Translations under genes and position numbers: made by a program
Assembly (NCBI RefSeq): GCF_026626335.1
Contig: NZ_JAPNTZ010000003.1
Location: 620,001-684,000, forward strand
Reading direction: 5' to 3'
Source of the DNA: Paractinoplanes pyxinae
GTDB taxonomy: Bacteria > Actinomycetota > Actinomycetes > Mycobacteriales > Micromonosporaceae
DNA length: 64,000 bases
Notes under the pieces: model-generated
What the model saw: the letters and a program-made list of their open reading frames with translations, nothing else
The model's database searches: none
What the model was told of the DNA's origin: nothing
Shown: positions 34,838 through 42,700 of the stretch, piece after piece
Layout: every line of letters begins with the position of its first letter
Position numbering within the stretch: position 1 is the first letter of the stretch

Positions 34838-36027
34838 TCTCGGAACACGCCAGCCCGCTGGCCGCGCTGGGCGGCATCGACGCCGGCGGCCAGAACGCGC
34901 ACGTGGCGGAGCTGGCCGGGGCGCTGGCGGCGGCCGGGCACGAGGTGCGTGTCTACACCCGCCGGGACAGCGCCGACCTGCCGGCCGTGATGCCGATGGG
35001 GGAGCGGATCGACGTCGTGCACGTGCCCGCCGGGCCGGCCTGCGTGCTGCCCAAGGACGAGCTGCTGCCGTTCATGGGCGAGTTCGCGGAGTGGCTGGCG
35101 GCCAACTGGCGCACCGAGTGGCGGCCGGACGTCGTGCACGCCCACTTCTGGATGAGCGGGCTGGCCGCGGTGACCGCCGGGCGCCGGTGCGACGTGCCGG
35201 TGCTGCAGACGTACCACGCGCTCGGCTCGGTCAAGCGCCGCCACCAGGGCTCGGCCGACACCAGCCCGCCGCGCCGGATCGCCTACGAGCGCGAGCTGGG
35301 CCGGGCGGTCGACCGGGTCATCGTGCAGTGCCACGACGAGATCCGCGAGCTGCTGCGCCTGGGCGTGCCGCGCTCGCAGATGACGCTGGTGCCCTCGGGC
35401 GTCAACGTCGAGCGGTTCAGCCCGGACGGCCCGGCCGTCGCCCGCGACCCCAAGCGGACCCGCATCCTCACCGTGGCCCGGCTGGTCGAGCGCAAGGGCA
35501 TCGAGGACATCGTCCGCGCCCTGCCGGCCGTTCCCGGGGCGGAACTGGTCGTGGTCGGCGGCCCGGCCGAGGGCGAGGTCGCCACGAAGCTCCGGCGGGC
35601 CGCCGCTCAGTCCGGGGTGGCCGACCGGGTCGTGCTGGCCGGGGCGGTGCCCGCCCACGAGATGCCGCAGTGGTACCGCTCGGCCGACATCGTGGCCGCC
35701 ACCCCCTGGTACGAGCCGTTCGGCCTGACCGCGCTCGAGGCCATGTCGTGCGGGGTGCCGGTCGTCGCCAGCTCGGTCGGCGGGCTGGCCGACACGGTCG
35801 TCGACGGGGTCACCGGCGACCTCGTGCCGCCGCGCGACCCGGCCCGGCTCGGCGTCGCGCTGCGCCGGCTGGCCTCCGACGAGGTGCGCCGCCTGTCGTA
35901 CGCGGCGGCCGCCGTCGACCGCGCCCTCCACTCCTACGCCTGGCCCCGCATCGCGGACCGGCTCGCTCAGGTCTACGCGAGCGTCGCCGGGGTCGCCACC
36001 GAACCCACCCGGGAGGCAGTCGCCTGA
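34822..36027 (+). CDS. family 4 glycosyltransferase
   Basis: A 401-residue retaining GT-B enzyme. The acceptor half has ISEHASPLAALGGIDAGGQN, HVAELAGALAAAGHEV and VVHAHFWMSGLAA. The donor half has VPSGVNVERFSP, TVARLVERKGIEDIVRAL and VAATPWYEPFGLTALEAMSC, with the two catalytic-region Glu residues, then GVPVVASSVGGL. ATG 34822 is backed by GAGGAGG directly upstream. It is the best conserved transferase in the operon and resembles sucrose-phosphate-synthase/MshA-like GT4 proteins, though the sugar is not predictable. Confidence 0.9.
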   Translation: MRIAMISEHASPLAALGGIDAGGQNAHVAELAGALAAAGHEVRVYTRRDSADLPAVMPMGERIDVVHVPAGPACVLPKDELLPFMGEFAEWLAANWRTEWRPDVVHAHFWMSGLAAVTAGRRCDVPVLQTYHALGSVKRRHQGSADTSPPRRIAYERELGRAVDRVIVQCHDEIRELLRLGVPRSQMTLVPSGVNVERFSPDGPAVARDPKRTRILTVARLVERKGIEDIVRALPAVPGAELVVVGGPAEGEVATKLRRAAAQSGVADRVVLAGAVPAHEMPQWYRSADIVAATPWYEPFGLTALEAMSCGVPVVASSVGGLADTVVDGVTGDLVPPRDPARLGVALRRLASDEVRRLSYAAAAVDRALHSYAWPRIADRLAQVYASVAGVATEPTREAVA

Positions 36028-36656
36028 TGGACCACGATCTCACCCCCACCGACGACCACCTGACCGCGCTGGCCGCGGCGATCGTCCCCTTCCGGGCCAT
36101 GTCCGGCAAGCTGGCCCGCTGGGGCTCCGACCTGGCCTGGCACCTCGGGCAGGGCGGCCGGCTGCTGGTGGCCGGCAACGGCGGCAGCGCGGCCGAGGCC
36201 CAGCACCTGGCGGCCGAGCTGGTCGGCCGGCTGCGCGACGAGCGGCGGCCGCTGTCGGCCATCGCGCTCACCCCGGACTCCTCGGCGGTCACCGCGATCG
36301 GCAACGACTACGGCTTCGAGGAGATCTTCGCCCGGCAGGTACGGGCCCACGGCCGCCCGGGCGACGTGCTGATCACCCTGTCGACCAGCGGCCGCAGCCC
36401 CAACCTGCTGGCCGCCGTGCGCGCGGCCAAGGAGTGCGGGATGCGCACCTGGGCCATGACCGGCCCGTCCGGCCCGCTGGCCGAGGCCTCCGACGAGGCG
36501 CTGCGCTGCCCGTCGCCGGAGAGCCAGGTCGTGCAGGAGCTGCACCTGGTCGCGGTCCACCTGATGTGCGAATACCTCGACCGCACCCTGCCCTCGGTGC
36601 TCGGAGGCGGCAGCGACGCCCCTTTCGCCGACTTCAAGGTGGAGGTGGCCGTATGA
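36027..36656 (+). CDS. gmhA: sedoheptulose-7-phosphate isomerase (phosphoheptose isomerase), SIS domain
   Basis: A 209-residue SIS-fold enzyme that converts sedoheptulose 7-phosphate to D-glycero-D-manno-heptose 7-phosphate, the first step of ADP- or GDP-heptose synthesis. Motifs are VAGNGGSAAEAQHLAAELVG, GNDYGFEEIFARQV, TLSTSGRSPNLLAAV and a C-terminal metal/active-site helix VVQELHLVAVHLMCEYLD. It overlaps the previous gene by one base (TGATG) and the next by ATGA. Length and motifs match GmhA closely. Confidence 0.92.
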   Translation: MDHDLTPTDDHLTALAAAIVPFRAMSGKLARWGSDLAWHLGQGGRLLVAGNGGSAAEAQHLAAELVGRLRDERRPLSAIALTPDSSAVTAIGNDYGFEEIFARQVRAHGRPGDVLITLSTSGRSPNLLAAVRAAKECGMRTWAMTGPSGPLAEASDEALRCPSPESQVVQELHLVAVHLMCEYLDRTLPSVLGGGSDAPFADFKVEVAV

Positions 36657-38029
36657 GCAGTCTCGTCATCGTGGGCGACACCCTGCTCGACAAGGACGTG
36701 CAGGGCAGCGTGCGGCGGGTCGCCCCGGACGCGCCGGCCCCGGTGCTCGACGAGGAGGACGTCAACGAGCGCCCCGGCGGCGCCGGCCTGGCCGCCCTGC
36801 TCGCCGCCCAGTCGGGCCAGGACGTCGCCCTGGTCACCGCGCTGGCCGACGACGCCGGCGGCGCCCGGCTGAGCGAACTGCTCACCGCGGCCGGCGTGAA
36901 GGTCTACGCGCTGCCGTTGCCCGGCGCCACGCCCGAGAAGGTGCGCCTGCGCTCCGGCGAGCACGTGCTGCTGCGCCTGGACCGCGGCGGCGAGCCCCAG
37001 CCGCCCGGTGCTGCGCCCGAGGCCGCCCTCGACCTGCTCCGCCAGGCCAAGGCGATCCTGGTCAGCGACTACGGGCGGGGCGTGGCCCGGCACCCGGAGC
37101 TGCGTCGCGCGCTGGGCGAGACCAAGGCCCCGATCGTCTGGGACCCGCACCCCAACGGGCCGCAGCCGGTGCCCAACGCCCGGCTCGTCACGCCCAATCT
37201 GGCTGAGGTGCGCAAGCTCTCCGGCGACGGGGGCGGCGGCTCCACACTGGCCGCCGCGCAGCGGGGCGGGCAGGCGATGCGCCAGCACTGGCGGGCCGGC
37301 GCGGTCGTCGTGACCTGCGGGGCCGAGGGCGCGGTGCTCTGCCACTCGGGCTCGACGCCGCTGGTCGTCCCGGCCCCCGAGGTCGGCGACGGCGACACCT
37401 GCGGCGCGGGCGACCGGTTCGCGGCCACGGCGGCGCTCGCGCTGGCCGGCGGCGCCCTGGTCAGCGAGGCCGTGCAGCAGGCGGTGGCGGCCGCCTCGGC
37501 GTACGTCGCGTCGGGCGGGGTGACCGCCGCGCTCGCACCGCCCGTCGTGGCCGAAGCGGCGCCCGAGCGCATCGGGGCCGACGCGGCCGGCCGGCTCGCG
37601 GCCGAGGTGCGGTCCCGCGGCGGCACGGTCGTGGCCACCGGCGGCTGCTTCGACCTGCTGCACGTCGGCCACCTGGCCACCCTGCGGGCCGCCCGCAAGC
37701 TCGGCGACTGCCTGATCGTGCTGCTCAACAGCGACGACTCGGTGCGCGGGCTCAAGGGCCCGGAACGCCCGCTGAACCCGCAGAACGACCGGGCCCGCCT
37801 GCTGGCCGCCCTCGACTGCGTCGACGCCGTGGTCGTCTTCGACGAGTCCACCCCGGAGGCGGCGCTGACCTGGCTGCGCCCCGACGTCTGGGTCAAGGGC
37901 GGTGACTACGACTCCGTGCCCGAGTCGGAGCTCATCGAGCGCTGGGGCGGCCAGACCGTCTTCGTGCCCTACCTGGACGGCCGTTCCACCACCCGGACCA
38001 TCGCCGCGGCTCAAGCCGCCACCAGCTGA
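36653..38029 (+). CDS. hldE: bifunctional heptose-7-phosphate kinase / heptose-1-phosphate adenylyltransferase
   Basis: A 458-residue fusion. Residues about 1-300 form a PfkB/ribokinase-type kinase: VGDTLLDKDVQG, ERPGGAGLAALLA, VSDYGRG, VTPNLAEVRKL and GDGDTCGAGD with catalytic Asp254. Residues about 320-458 form a cytidylyltransferase-fold adenylyltransferase with GGCFDLLHVGHL (His337/His340), LLNSDDSVRGLKGPERP, VKGGDYD and GRSTTRTI. It makes the 1,7-bisphosphate, and after the GmhB step, ADP-D-glycero-beta-D-manno-heptose. Together with gmhA and the GmhB domain this completes the pathway. Confidence 0.92.
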   Translation: MSSLVIVGDTLLDKDVQGSVRRVAPDAPAPVLDEEDVNERPGGAGLAALLAAQSGQDVALVTALADDAGGARLSELLTAAGVKVYALPLPGATPEKVRLRSGEHVLLRLDRGGEPQPPGAAPEAALDLLRQAKAILVSDYGRGVARHPELRRALGETKAPIVWDPHPNGPQPVPNARLVTPNLAEVRKLSGDGGGGSTLAAAQRGGQAMRQHWRAGAVVVTCGAEGAVLCHSGSTPLVVPAPEVGDGDTCGAGDRFAATAALALAGGALVSEAVQQAVAAASAYVASGGVTAALAPPVVAEAAPERIGADAAGRLAAEVRSRGGTVVATGGCFDLLHVGHLATLRAARKLGDCLIVLLNSDDSVRGLKGPERPLNPQNDRARLLAALDCVDAVVVFDESTPEAALTWLRPDVWVKGGDYDSVPESELIERWGGQTVFVPYLDGRSTTRTIAAAQAATS

Positions 38030-38042
38030 GTAGGAGAAAGAC

Positions 38043-38723
38043 ATGGACGCAGTGATCGTCACCGGCGGATCGAGCGGCCTCGGCGCCGCCGTCGTCGACG
38101 CCGTGGTCAAGGCCGGCGGCCGCCCGTTCGTCATCGACCGTCAGGCCCCGGCCGACGGCGTGGCCTGGATCGAGTGCGACCTGGCCGACACCCGCGCCGC
38201 CGAGGCCGCCACCCGGCAGGCCATCGAGCAGGCCGGCGGCAGCATCGACGGCGTGGTCACCGCGGCCGGCATGGACGTGCCGGGCGCGCTGGCCGACATC
38301 CCGGGCGAGACGTGGGACCGGATCGTCACCATCGACCTGCTGTCGACGGCGGCCGTGATCCGGGCCGCGATCCCGGCCCTCAAGCAGTCGCACGGCGGCG
38401 TCGTCACCGTCGCCTCCACGCTCGGCGTGAAGGCGGTCAGCGACGCCACCGCGTACTGCGCGGCCAAGTTCGGCGTGGTCGGCTTCACCCGGGCCCTCTC
38501 GGCCGAGCTGGCCGGGCAGGTCAACGTCACCCTGGTCATCCCGGGCGGCATGCGGACGAAGTTCTTCGACGACCGCGACGCGCAGTACAAGCCGGGCCCG
38601 GACGCCATCCTGAACGACCCGGCCCACGTCGCCTCGGCGATCATGTTCGCGCTCGGCCAGCCCCGCGGCTGCGCCGTCCGCGAGCTGGTCATCGCGGCCG
38701 AGCAGGAGAGCTCGTACCCGTGA
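38043..38723 (+). CDS. classical short-chain dehydrogenase/reductase
   Basis: A 226-residue Rossmann enzyme with TGGSSGLG (7-14), a downstream NNAG-like AAGMDV, Ser125, Tyr138 and Lys142 in ATAYCAAK. It is much shorter than the roughly 310-residue HldD epimerase and lacks its pattern, so it should not be called ADP-heptose 6-epimerase. Its place between hldE and a GT9 gene suggests it oxidises or reduces a sugar intermediate or acceptor. AGGAG precedes the ATG. It is the only gene of the operon body separated from its predecessor (13 bp) and overlaps the next by GTGA. Confidence 0.85.
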   Translation: MDAVIVTGGSSGLGAAVVDAVVKAGGRPFVIDRQAPADGVAWIECDLADTRAAEAATRQAIEQAGGSIDGVVTAAGMDVPGALADIPGETWDRIVTIDLLSTAAVIRAAIPALKQSHGGVVTVASTLGVKAVSDATAYCAAKFGVVGFTRALSAELAGQVNVTLVIPGGMRTKFFDDRDAQYKPGPDAILNDPAHVASAIMFALGQPRGCAVRELVIAAEQESSYP

Positions 38724-39619
38724 TCCTCGCTCTGCGCGCGCTGGGCGTGGGCGACCTTCTCACCGCGGTGCCCGCCCTGCGCGGGCTCCGCGGTGCGTTC
38801 CCGCGGCAGACGCTCGCGCTGGCCGCGCCGGCCTGGCTGACGCCGCTGATCGAGCTGATCGGCGGCGTCGACCGGATCGTCGAGGTGTCGTCGCTCGATC
38901 CGGTGACCCTGCCGCCGGCCGAGATCGCGGTCAACCTGCACGGGAGCGGGCCGGAGTCGCACCGGCTGCTGCAATCGGCGGAACCGGCCAAGCTGTGGGC
39001 GTTTGCCAACGCCGAGGCCGGGCATCTCGACGGTCCCACCTGGACCGCAGAGGAGCACGAGGTGCATCGCTGGTGCCGGCTCGTCCGCCATTACGGCGTC
39101 ACCGCCGACGAGACCGACCTTCGGATCGCGGCGCCGGTGGCTCCCGTCGAGAAGGCCACGATCATTCATCCCGGGGCCAAGTCGCCCTCGCGGCGCTGGC
39201 CGGTCGACCGCTATGCGGCCGTCGCGCGGCAGTTGCGCTCGGCGGGTCACCGCGTGCTGGTCACCGGTTCCGCTTCCGAGAAAGAACTGGCCGTACGGGT
39301 GGCCGAGCGGGCCGGTCTGGGCCGGGACGCCGTTCCCAGCACGGGGCTGGCCGAGCTCGCCGGGCTGGTGGCCCACGCCCGGATCGTGATCAGCGGGGAC
39401 ACCGGCATCGCGCATCTCGCCTCGGCGTACCGTACGCCGTCAGTTGTCCTCTTCGGCCCGATGTCGCCGGAGCGCTGGGGACCGCCCGCGCTGCCCCAGC
39501 ACAAGACCATCTGGCACGGCACCCGCAGCGAACCGGGCGACAGCACCGAGCCCGGCGTCCACCCGGCCCTGCTGGCCATCGAGCCCGGCGAGGTGATCGA
39601 TGCGGCTCAAGCGTTCTGA
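38720..39619 (+). CDS. GT9 (heptosyltransferase-like) glycosyltransferase
   Basis: A 299-residue GT-B protein of the ADP-heptose:LPS heptosyltransferase family. ILALRALGVGDLLTAVPALR is the N-terminal motif, and the donor half has IIHPGAKSPSRRWPVDRYA, VTGSASEKELAVRVAE and ISGDTGIAHLASAYRTPSVV. It gives the cluster two GT9 domains, consistent with successive heptose (or related) additions. The start is GTG 38720. Its last 20 bp overlap the topoisomerase gene. LPS is not expected in this organism, so the acceptor must differ. Confidence 0.88.
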   Translation: MILALRALGVGDLLTAVPALRGLRGAFPRQTLALAAPAWLTPLIELIGGVDRIVEVSSLDPVTLPPAEIAVNLHGSGPESHRLLQSAEPAKLWAFANAEAGHLDGPTWTAEEHEVHRWCRLVRHYGVTADETDLRIAAPVAPVEKATIIHPGAKSPSRRWPVDRYAAVARQLRSAGHRVLVTGSASEKELAVRVAERAGLGRDAVPSTGLAELAGLVAHARIVISGDTGIAHLASAYRTPSVVLFGPMSPERWGPPALPQHKTIWHGTRSEPGDSTEPGVHPALLAIEPGEVIDAAQAF

Positions 39620-40571
39620 CCTGAGCAAGCCCGGCTACACCCGGCAGAAGTCGGGCAAGGGCTTCCGCTACCGCGACACCGACGGGTCGGCCCTGACCGA
39701 CCCGGACGAGGTCGAGCGGGTCAAGCAGCTGGTGCTGCCGCCGGCCTGGAAGGACGTGTGGATATCGCCCGATCCGCGCGGGCACATCCAGGCCACCGGC
39801 ATCGACGCCGCCGGGCGCAAGCAGTACCGCTACCACGACGCCTGGCGCACCGCCCGCGACGAGGCGAAGTTCGACCACGCCCTGGAGGTGGCCGAGCGTC
39901 TGCCCGAGATCCGCGACAAGCTGTGCGGCGACCTGACCGACGAGCGCGGGCTGACCCGGGCCCGGGTGCTGGCGGCCATCGTCCGGCTGCTCGACATGGG
40001 CATGTTCCGCATCGGCGGCGACCAGTCGGCCGTCCGCGAGGACGACCCGTCGTTCGGGCTGTCCACGCTGCGGCCCGAGCACGTGCGCACGCAGGGCGGC
40101 TGTGTGCTGCTCGAGTTCACCGGCAAGTCGGGCGTGCAGCACTCGGGCACGATCGGCGACGGCGAGGTGTGCCAGGTGCTCAAGGACCTCAAGCGCCGGC
40201 GCCGCAGCGAGAACCGCCTCTTCGCGTACTACGACAAGTCGGCCAAGCGGTGGCACGAGATCCACGCCGACGAGGTCAACGACTATCTCCGCGAGATCAG
40301 CGGCGAGCAGATGACGGCCAAGGATTTCCGTACGTGGCACGGCACCGTCAAGGCGGCCGAGACGCTGGCCGAGGTCGGCCCGCAGCCCACCGAGAGCAAG
40401 CGGAAGAAGGCAGTCTCGCACGCCATGAAGGAGGTCTCGAACCTGCTGGGCAATACGCCGGCCGTGGCGAGGGCGTCCTACGTCGACCCGCGCGTGGTCG
40501 AGGCGTTCGAGGAGGGCGAGGTCGTCGACGAGCCGGGCGAGAAGGCCGTCCTCGAGCTCCTGGAGGAGTGA
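39600..40571 (+). CDS. type IB DNA topoisomerase (poxvirus/bacterial type)
   Basis: A 323-residue enzyme that relaxes supercoils through a 3'-phosphotyrosyl link. The N-terminal domain has VKQLVLPPAWKDVWISPDPR and QATGIDAAGRKQYRYHDAWR. The catalytic domain has VLAAIVRLLDMGMFRIGG, the Arg/Lys residues around EFTGKSGVQHSG, KDFRTWHGT, and the nucleophile Tyr294 in ARASYVDPRV. ATG 39600 lies inside the end of the GT9 gene, with GAGGTG upstream. It is translationally linked to the glycan operon but functionally unrelated as far as can be seen. Confidence 0.92.
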   Translation: MRLKRSDLSKPGYTRQKSGKGFRYRDTDGSALTDPDEVERVKQLVLPPAWKDVWISPDPRGHIQATGIDAAGRKQYRYHDAWRTARDEAKFDHALEVAERLPEIRDKLCGDLTDERGLTRARVLAAIVRLLDMGMFRIGGDQSAVREDDPSFGLSTLRPEHVRTQGGCVLLEFTGKSGVQHSGTIGDGEVCQVLKDLKRRRRSENRLFAYYDKSAKRWHEIHADEVNDYLREISGEQMTAKDFRTWHGTVKAAETLAEVGPQPTESKRKKAVSHAMKEVSNLLGNTPAVARASYVDPRVVEAFEEGEVVDEPGEKAVLELLEE

Positions 40572-40614
40572 TCATGCGCTGCGGTTCCCGCACCCCGGTG
40601 GGAGCATCGTCGGT

Positions 40615-40911
40615 ATGACCGTCATAGCCACACTCACCGTCGAACGGCCGTCCGGGCACTGGATCGACCGGGCCCGCGCGTACCAGATCGTCGTCGACGG
40701 GGCGGTCAAGGGCGTCGTGCGCTGCGGCCGCGAACTGTCGCTGGCGCTGCCGCCGGGGCCGCACACCGTCCGCGCCCGCCTCGACTGGACCGGCAGCGAC
40801 GACGTGCCCGTCCACCTCGGACCGGGCGCGACCGTGCGGCTGCGCGTCGAGCCGCGGGGAGCCCGGCACGCCGTGGGCAAGCGGTACCTCAAGCTGACCC
40901 GCGTGGCCTGA
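40615..40911 (+). CDS. small beta-rich hypothetical protein
   Basis: A 98-residue cytosolic protein with no family I can name. It opens with TVIATLTVERPSGHWIDRAR, then YQIVVDGAVKGVV and LALPPGPHTVRARLDWTGS. This alternating pattern suggests a PEGA- or immunoglobulin-like beta sandwich. GGGAG lies 12 bp before the ATG. It stands 43 bp after the topoisomerase gene and could share its transcript. Confidence 0.65.
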   Translation: MTVIATLTVERPSGHWIDRARAYQIVVDGAVKGVVRCGRELSLALPPGPHTVRARLDWTGSDDVPVHLGPGATVRLRVEPRGARHAVGKRYLKLTRVA

Positions 40912-40982
40912 AGCGTCCGGTTCCCAGGCGATTCACAGCGGTCACCGCCGATCGGAGCGGCCGGGCTGGGTAAGCCTCCGGC

Positions 40983-41900
40983 ATGACCGACCGGGTGATG
41001 GTATTCGCTCCTGCGCCGATCCTGACCGTGACCATCGAACAACATGGCGACGAACCCGACCTGCACGTCCACCCGGGCGGGCAGGGCGTCTGGCAGGCCC
41101 GCATGATCTCAGCCCTCGGCGTGCCGGTGAACCTGTGCGTGGCGCTGGGCGGCGAGCCGGGGTCGTTGCTGGAGGCGACGCTCGCCGCGGAGGGGTTCGA
41201 CGTCCGGGCCGTGCCCCGGCACTCGGCCAGCGGCTGGTACGTGCACGACCGCCGCGAGGGGCAGCGCGAGTCGGTGGCCGAGCACCCCGGGCCGCCGCTG
41301 ACCCGGCACGAACTGGACGAGCTGCACAACGTCGCGCTCACCGAGGGCCTGCGCTCGTCGGTGGCCCTGCTGAGCGGACCGCACAAGCCTTCGGCGGTCG
41401 CGCCCGACGTCTATGAGCGCCTGGCCTCGGACCTGACAGCCAACGGCGTACGGGTGGTGGCCGACCTCTCCGGTGACTACCTGACCGCCGTGCTCGAAGG
41501 AGGGGTTTCGGTCGTGAAGGTCAGCCACGAGGAACTCCTCGACGACGGGCTGGCCGACGACGACAGCGTGGAATCGCTGCTGGCCGCCGGGCGGAAGCTG
41601 CGCGAGCGCGGGCTCGACGCGGTGCTGATCAGCCGGGCGGGGGACGCGGCGCTGGCCCTTTACGAAGACCATGAGTGTGAGGTGCACCCGCCGCCGCTGA
41701 CCGTCAACGAGCACCGGGGCGCCGGCGACTCGATGACCGCCGGGGTGACGTCGGTGCTGGCCCGGGGCGGCTCGTTCGAGGAGGCGCTGCGGACCGGGTC
41801 GGCGGCCGGGGCCCTCAACGTGACGCGGCACGGGTTGGGGACGGGAAGGGCCGAGGCGGTGCGCGAGCTGATGAGCCGAGTGCGGATCGAGAAGCGATGA
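40983..41900 (+). CDS. PfkB-family sugar kinase (1-phosphofructokinase-like)
   Basis: A 305-residue ribokinase-fold protein: FAPAPILTVTIEQHGDEPDL at the N-terminus, the sugar-site HPGGQGVWQARMISALGV, VVKVSHEELL, and the phosphate/anion-hole motif RGAGDSMTAGV with catalytic Asp249. Several sugar-contact positions differ from characterised phosphofructokinases, so the substrate is uncertain. The stop overlaps the SurE start (ATGA), implying the kinase and phosphatase act on related metabolites or are simply co-regulated. Confidence 0.85.
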   Translation: MTDRVMVFAPAPILTVTIEQHGDEPDLHVHPGGQGVWQARMISALGVPVNLCVALGGEPGSLLEATLAAEGFDVRAVPRHSASGWYVHDRREGQRESVAEHPGPPLTRHELDELHNVALTEGLRSSVALLSGPHKPSAVAPDVYERLASDLTANGVRVVADLSGDYLTAVLEGGVSVVKVSHEELLDDGLADDDSVESLLAAGRKLRERGLDAVLISRAGDAALALYEDHECEVHPPPLTVNEHRGAGDSMTAGVTSVLARGGSFEEALRTGSAAGALNVTRHGLGTGRAEAVRELMSRVRIEKR

Positions 41901-42700
41901 CCCGGGTGCTGATCACCAACGACGACGGGGTGGCCGCGCCGGGGATCCTGGCCCTGGCGGCGGCTGTCTCCGGCACGTACGACGTGGTCGTGGCGGCGCC
42001 GCAGGAAGAAGCGAGCGGCATGAGCGCCGCCCTGACGGCGGTGGTGTCGGACGGGCAGATCCTGATCTCGAAGTACGAGATGCCGGGGATCACCGCGTAC
42101 GGGGTGGCCGCCTCACCGGCGTACATCGTGGTCCTGGCGTCCCTGGGGGTCTTCGGCCCGCCGCCCGACGTGGTGCTCTCGGGGATCAACCGGGGCGCCA
42201 ACGCGGGCCGCGCGGTGCTGCACTCGGGCACGGTGGGGGCGGCGCTGACGGCGGCCAACTACGGGATGCGGGCGATGGCGGTCTCGCTCGACGTGCTCAA
42301 CCCGGACGCCGCGATCTCGGCCGCCTCCGGGGGCAACGCGATCATCCTGCCGTCCGACGACGATTTGCATTGGCCGACGGCCGCGGCGGTCGCGGCCTCG
42401 CTGATGGAGATGGCCTCGTCGACGCCGGCCGGAACGGTGCTCAACGTGAACGTGCCCGACCGGCCCGAGGCGCCGCAGGTGCGTGAGGCGACGCTGGCGT
42501 CGTTCGGCCAGGCGGGCCTCGCGGTGGCCGAGTCGGGCGAGGGGTACGTGCGGACGACCATCGAACGCAGCGGCGAGAAGCTGGTGCCCGGCACCGACCT
42601 GGCGTTGCTGGCCGACGGCTACGCCACGGTGACCGCGCTGCGGCCGCCCGTCTCGGTCAGCGGGGTGCGCATTCCGGTTCCGCGGTCCGCGTCGTCGTGA
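41897..42700 (+). CDS. surE: SurE-type 5'/3'-nucleotidase
   Basis: A 267-residue phosphatase. The N-terminal metal motif ITNDDGVAAPGI, the QEEASGMSAALTAV loop and SGINRGANAGRAVLHSGTVG with Asn/Ser ligands are the SurE signature. SurE enzymes dephosphorylate nucleoside monophosphates and short polyphosphate. It is coupled to the PfkB kinase upstream. Its final 82 bp overlap the convergent GT87 gene. Confidence 0.9.
   Translation: MTRVLITNDDGVAAPGILALAAAVSGTYDVVVAAPQEEASGMSAALTAVVSDGQILISKYEMPGITAYGVAASPAYIVVLASLGVFGPPPDVVLSGINRGANAGRAVLHSGTVGAALTAANYGMRAMAVSLDVLNPDAAISAASGGNAIILPSDDDLHWPTAAAVAASLMEMASSTPAGTVLNVNVPDRPEAPQVREATLASFGQAGLAVAESGEGYVRTTIERSGEKLVPGTDLALLADGYATVTALRPPVSVSGVRIPVPRSASS

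Noticed and set aside
36308..38134. 608-codon frame antisense to gmhA/hldE
   Set aside because: High-GC antisense shadow with Gly/Arg/Gln-rich composition and no recognisable domain; hldE on the other strand is clear.
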